Shown: one piece after another, positions 5,819 through 7,392 of the stretch | Layout of the letters: each line of letters starts with the position of its first letter | Position numbering within the stretch: the stretch's first letter is position 1 | Assembly (NCBI GenBank): GCA_022702195.1 | Contig: JAKONB010000490.1 | Location: 1-7,392 of the forward strand | DNA from: Beijerinckiaceae bacterium | GTDB lineage: Bacteria; Pseudomonadota; Alphaproteobacteria; Rhizobiales; Beijerinckiaceae | Reading direction: 5' to 3' | DNA: 7,392 bases | Position numbers and translations under genes: made by a program | Notes under the pieces: model-generated | What the model was told of the DNA's origin: nothing | The model's database searches: none | Seen by the model: only the letters and a program-made list of their open reading frames with translations

Positions 5819-6130
5819 ATGAACCGGGCCGATTCCGTCGCTGCCGCCCTCGACCGCCTCGCCCCGCGCCTGCCGGCCTTCGAGGCGGGGGTGGTCCTCG
5901 ACCGGGCGCTGGCGAGCCCCGGCCTGCGCGGTGCGGCCCCCGAGACCGCCGCCTGGCTCGCCCTCGTGGCCTATGCCCGCCACACCTTCACCGAATATGA
6001 TGCCTATCTGGACGACGGTTACGACCGCGACAGCGCCCGCCACTTCATTCTCGACGACCTCAATGCGATCCTCGCCGGGTGGGGGACGCGCCGGCGGGTG
6101 AGCGAGGACGCGGAACCGGACGAGACATGA
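5819..6130 (+). CDS. Small DUF2293-like protein, function unknown
   Basis: This soluble 103-residue protein has a mainly helical, acidic composition and no signal or membrane segment. The segment ALVAYARHTFTEYDAYLDDGYDRDSARHFILDDLNAILAGWG (48-89) resembles the DUF2293 core as I remember it: His-Thr, then Tyr-Asp, a Gly-x-Asp-Arg turn, Ala-Arg, and a closing Trp. I could not search to confirm this. The Shine-Dalgarno GAGG (5810-5813) overlaps the yqhA stop codon, 5 nt before the ATG, which indicates co-transcription and probably coupled translation with yqhA. No enzyme motif is evident. The gene itself is well supported; the family call is moderate. Confidence 0.82.
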   Translation: MNRADSVAAALDRLAPRLPAFEAGVVLDRALASPGLRGAAPETAAWLALVAYARHTFTEYDAYLDDGYDRDSARHFILDDLNAILAGWGTRRRVSEDAEPDET

Positions 6131-6147
6131 GCGGCGGCGCACCGCTC
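6129..6147 (+). terminator. Short GC hairpin at the end of the DUF2293-like gene
   Basis: Perfect 6-bp arms GAGCGG and CCGCTC flank a 7-base loop starting on the stop codon. No T tract follows, only GC-rich sequence. It may mark the end of the yqhA transcript, but a 6-bp GC stem is common by chance in this DNA. The rest of the 104-bp gap to the next gene holds a TAGAGT hexamer at 6170-6175 that could be a -10 box; no good -35 is seen. Confidence 0.2.
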
Positions 6148-6234
6148 GCGGCGGGGGGCCGGTCGGTGCTAGAGTCGAGGAATCGATCCCGTCCGCGCGT
6201 ATCCCCCCGCCACCAGCCCAGGAGCCCCCCCCGC

Positions 6235-6756
6235 ATGATGGTCGGCCACCGCACCCGCATCGGCACGGTCCTCCTGCTGGCGCTCGGGGTCCCCGCTTCG
6301 GCGCAGGCTCCAGCGCCGGCCGCCTGCACCGGCTTTGCCTGGCCGCTCCTGCGGGAGCAGGCTTGGTTCTCCGCATCGAGCCTCCCCCGCCTCGAATCCG
6401 GCGCGACCCTGTCGGCGACCATGCCGGGGGCGCTCCTGGCCCTGAAGCCGACAGACGCGGCCGATCTGCCGTTCCCGCCCTCCCGGTCCCCGGCTCCCGG
6501 CACCTATGCGGGGGTGCTGCGCCTGGAAGCGCCGATGATGCCCGGCGCCTATCAGGTCACCCTCTCCGACCGGGCCTGGATCGACGTGAGCCAGGACGGC
6601 AAGACCACGCGGCCCTCCGGCGCCCATACCCAGCAACCGGGCTGCCCGGACATCGCCAAGAGCGTGCGGTTCCAGCTCGGCACCGCCCCGGTCACAGTGG
6701 TGGTGAGCGGCGCCAAAGCCGAAGCCCTCAAGATCGCCGTGGCGCCCGCAGAGTAA
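6235..6756 (+). CDS. Exported protein of unknown function
   Basis: I do not recognise the family. The 173-residue product starts with a signal peptide: MMVGHRTRIG, a hydrophobic TVLLLALGVP core, and an Ala-Ser-Ala cleavage motif at 21-23, so it is likely periplasmic. The mature part has only two cysteines (Cys31 and Cys137), which could form a disulfide. Its start, CTGFAWPLLREQAWF (31-45), is Trp-rich. Later segments (YAGVLRLEAP, AYQVTLSDRAWIDVSQDG, SVRFQLGTAPVTVVVSGA) alternate like beta strands, suggesting a beta-sandwich. An AGGAG Shine-Dalgarno at 6220-6224 supports ATG 6235 (10 nt spacing) over the adjacent ATG 6238. The frame is open further upstream, but that region is poor in protein-like sequence and precedes the ribosome site. 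It lies 43 bp before mepA on the same strand, hinting at an envelope role. Confidence 0.86.
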   Translation: MMVGHRTRIGTVLLLALGVPASAQAPAPAACTGFAWPLLREQAWFSASSLPRLESGATLSATMPGALLALKPTDAADLPFPPSRSPAPGTYAGVLRLEAPMMPGAYQVTLSDRAWIDVSQDGKTTRPSGAHTQQPGCPDIAKSVRFQLGTAPVTVVVSGAKAEALKIAVAPAE

Positions 6757-6776
6757 GGGCGCCCTCGACGCGTCGA
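6757..6776. repeat. Two adjacent palindromes between the exported-protein gene and mepA
   Basis: GGGCGCCC (6757-6764) immediately follows the stop codon and is joined to the perfect 12-bp palindrome TCGACGCGTCGA (6765-6776). They occupy almost half of the 43-bp gap before mepA. They could be protein-binding sites in the mepA promoter or a compact mRNA structure. No T tract follows, so termination is not supported. Confidence 0.35.
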
Positions 6777-6799
6777 TCCCCGATGACTAGCTTGGCCCG

Positions 6800-7392
6800 A
6801 TGCAAAGATCCCTCGCTCCGCTTCCCCTCGTCGCCCTCGCGCTGCTGGCCTTGGGCACGGGCGCATCGGCCCAGGACAGGGGCACGCTCACCCCCAAACC
6901 GTTGCCGCCGCTCGCCAATCCCGACGCCCCCGATACGCCGGCCAAGGCGCTGTTCGGCCGGGTCGGCACGCCGTCCTCCGGCCCGGCCCAGCCGTTCGGC
7001 TCCTATGCCAAGGGCTGCTTTGCCGGCGGTGAGGCCTTGCCCATCGACGGCGCGACCTGGCAGGTGATGCGCCTGTCGCGCAACCGGATGTGGGGCACGC
7101 CGCATCTGGTGGACTTCCTCGAGCGGCTCGCCGCCCAGGCCCCACGCGTCGGCTGGCCGGGCCTCCTCGTCGGCGACATGTCGCAGCCGCGCGGTGGCCC
7201 GATGCTCACCGGCCACGCCTCGCACCAGCTCGGCCTGGACGCCGACGTCTGGCTGACCCCGATGCCCGACCACCGCATGAGCCGGGTCGAGCGCGAGGAG
7301 ACCTCCGCCACCAACGTGGTCCGGCCCGACCGCCTCGACATCGACCCGCAGGTCTGGACCCCCGAGCACCTCAAGCTGATCCGGATGACGGC
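6800..7392 (+). CDS. mepA: Penicillin-insensitive murein endopeptidase MepA, N-terminal two thirds (cut by window edge)
   Basis: MepA is a periplasmic zinc peptidase (family M74) that cuts the D-Ala-meso-DAP cross-links of peptidoglycan. The 197 visible residues begin with a signal peptide (core PLVALALLALGTG, cleavage motif Ala-Ser-Ala at 22-24). They then follow E. coli MepA: ALFGRVGTPSSGPAQPFGSYAKGCFAGGEALP (50-81), YQVMR-like WQVMRLSRNRMWG (87-99), LLVGDMSQPRGG (122-133) and the zinc motif GHASHQLGLDAD (138-149). His142 and Asp149 match the metal ligands His113 and Asp120 of E. coli. The later His ligands lie beyond the right edge. An in-frame TAG at 6788-6790 limits the start, and ATG 6800 puts the signal peptide in place, but no Shine-Dalgarno precedes it. 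A leaderless mRNA or coupling to the upstream gene is possible. Identity is near certain. Confidence 0.97.
   Translation, partial: MQRSLAPLPLVALALLALGTGASAQDRGTLTPKPLPPLANPDAPDTPAKALFGRVGTPSSGPAQPFGSYAKGCFAGGEALPIDGATWQVMRLSRNRMWGTPHLVDFLERLAAQAPRVGWPGLLVGDMSQPRGGPMLTGHASHQLGLDADVWLTPMPDHRMSRVEREETSATNVVRPDRLDIDPQVWTPEHLKLIRMT

Noticed and set aside
6783..7067. ATG at 6783 as an alternative gene start over mepA
   Set aside because: It reads a different frame from MepA and gives an Arg/Pro/Ser-rich product without domains, whereas the 6800 frame encodes a signal peptide and the zinc motif.
1..7392. Mobile elements, CRISPR arrays, phage or defence genes
   Set aside because: No transposase, integrase, terminal repeats, spaced direct repeats or defence domains were seen on either strand; the coding content looks like ordinary chromosomal DNA.

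Overview
The window is high-GC DNA with tightly packed genes. Its protein families suit an alphaproteobacterium of the Hyphomicrobiales, and Methylobacterium/Methylorubrum is my best guess. That placement is inference from codon and GC style and from families such as DUF2293; no rRNA or marker gene is present to confirm it.

Region 1 (1-3639, minus strand) is an alkanesulfonate-utilisation operon read right to left: FMN reductase (ssuE/msuE), ssuA (periplasmic binding protein), ssuC (permease), ssuB (ATPase) and ssuD (FMNH2-dependent monooxygenase, running off the left edge). SsuA, SsuC and SsuB import organosulfonates; the reductase supplies FMNH2 and SsuD releases sulfite for sulfur assimilation. 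The order is E-A-C-B-D, not the E. coli E-A-D-C-B, and the reductase has the His that marks MsuE where SsuE has Tyr.

Region 2 (3640-3930) separates this operon from the next gene on the same strand. It holds an AT-rich dyad, a 24-bp inverted repeat and two GC-rich hairpins, and probably contains the ssu promoter/operators plus the end of the upstream transcript.

Region 3 (3931-4998, minus strand) encodes an HD-GYP protein with a complete catalytic signature, a predicted cyclic-di-GMP phosphodiesterase, behind a degenerate receiver-like domain. A 309-bp divergent intergenic region (4999-5307) with two palindromes separates it from the rightward genes.

Region 4 (5308-7392, plus strand) holds a YqhA/UPF0114 membrane protein, a small DUF2293-like protein probably co-transcribed with it, an exported protein of unknown function, and the first two thirds of mepA (penicillin-insensitive murein endopeptidase), cut by the right edge.

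I see no mobile element, CRISPR array, tRNA, rRNA or clear new multi-gene system. The least explained parts are the palindromes in the two regulatory regions, the unknown exported protein before mepA, and the mixed Ssu/Msu character of the sulfonate operon.
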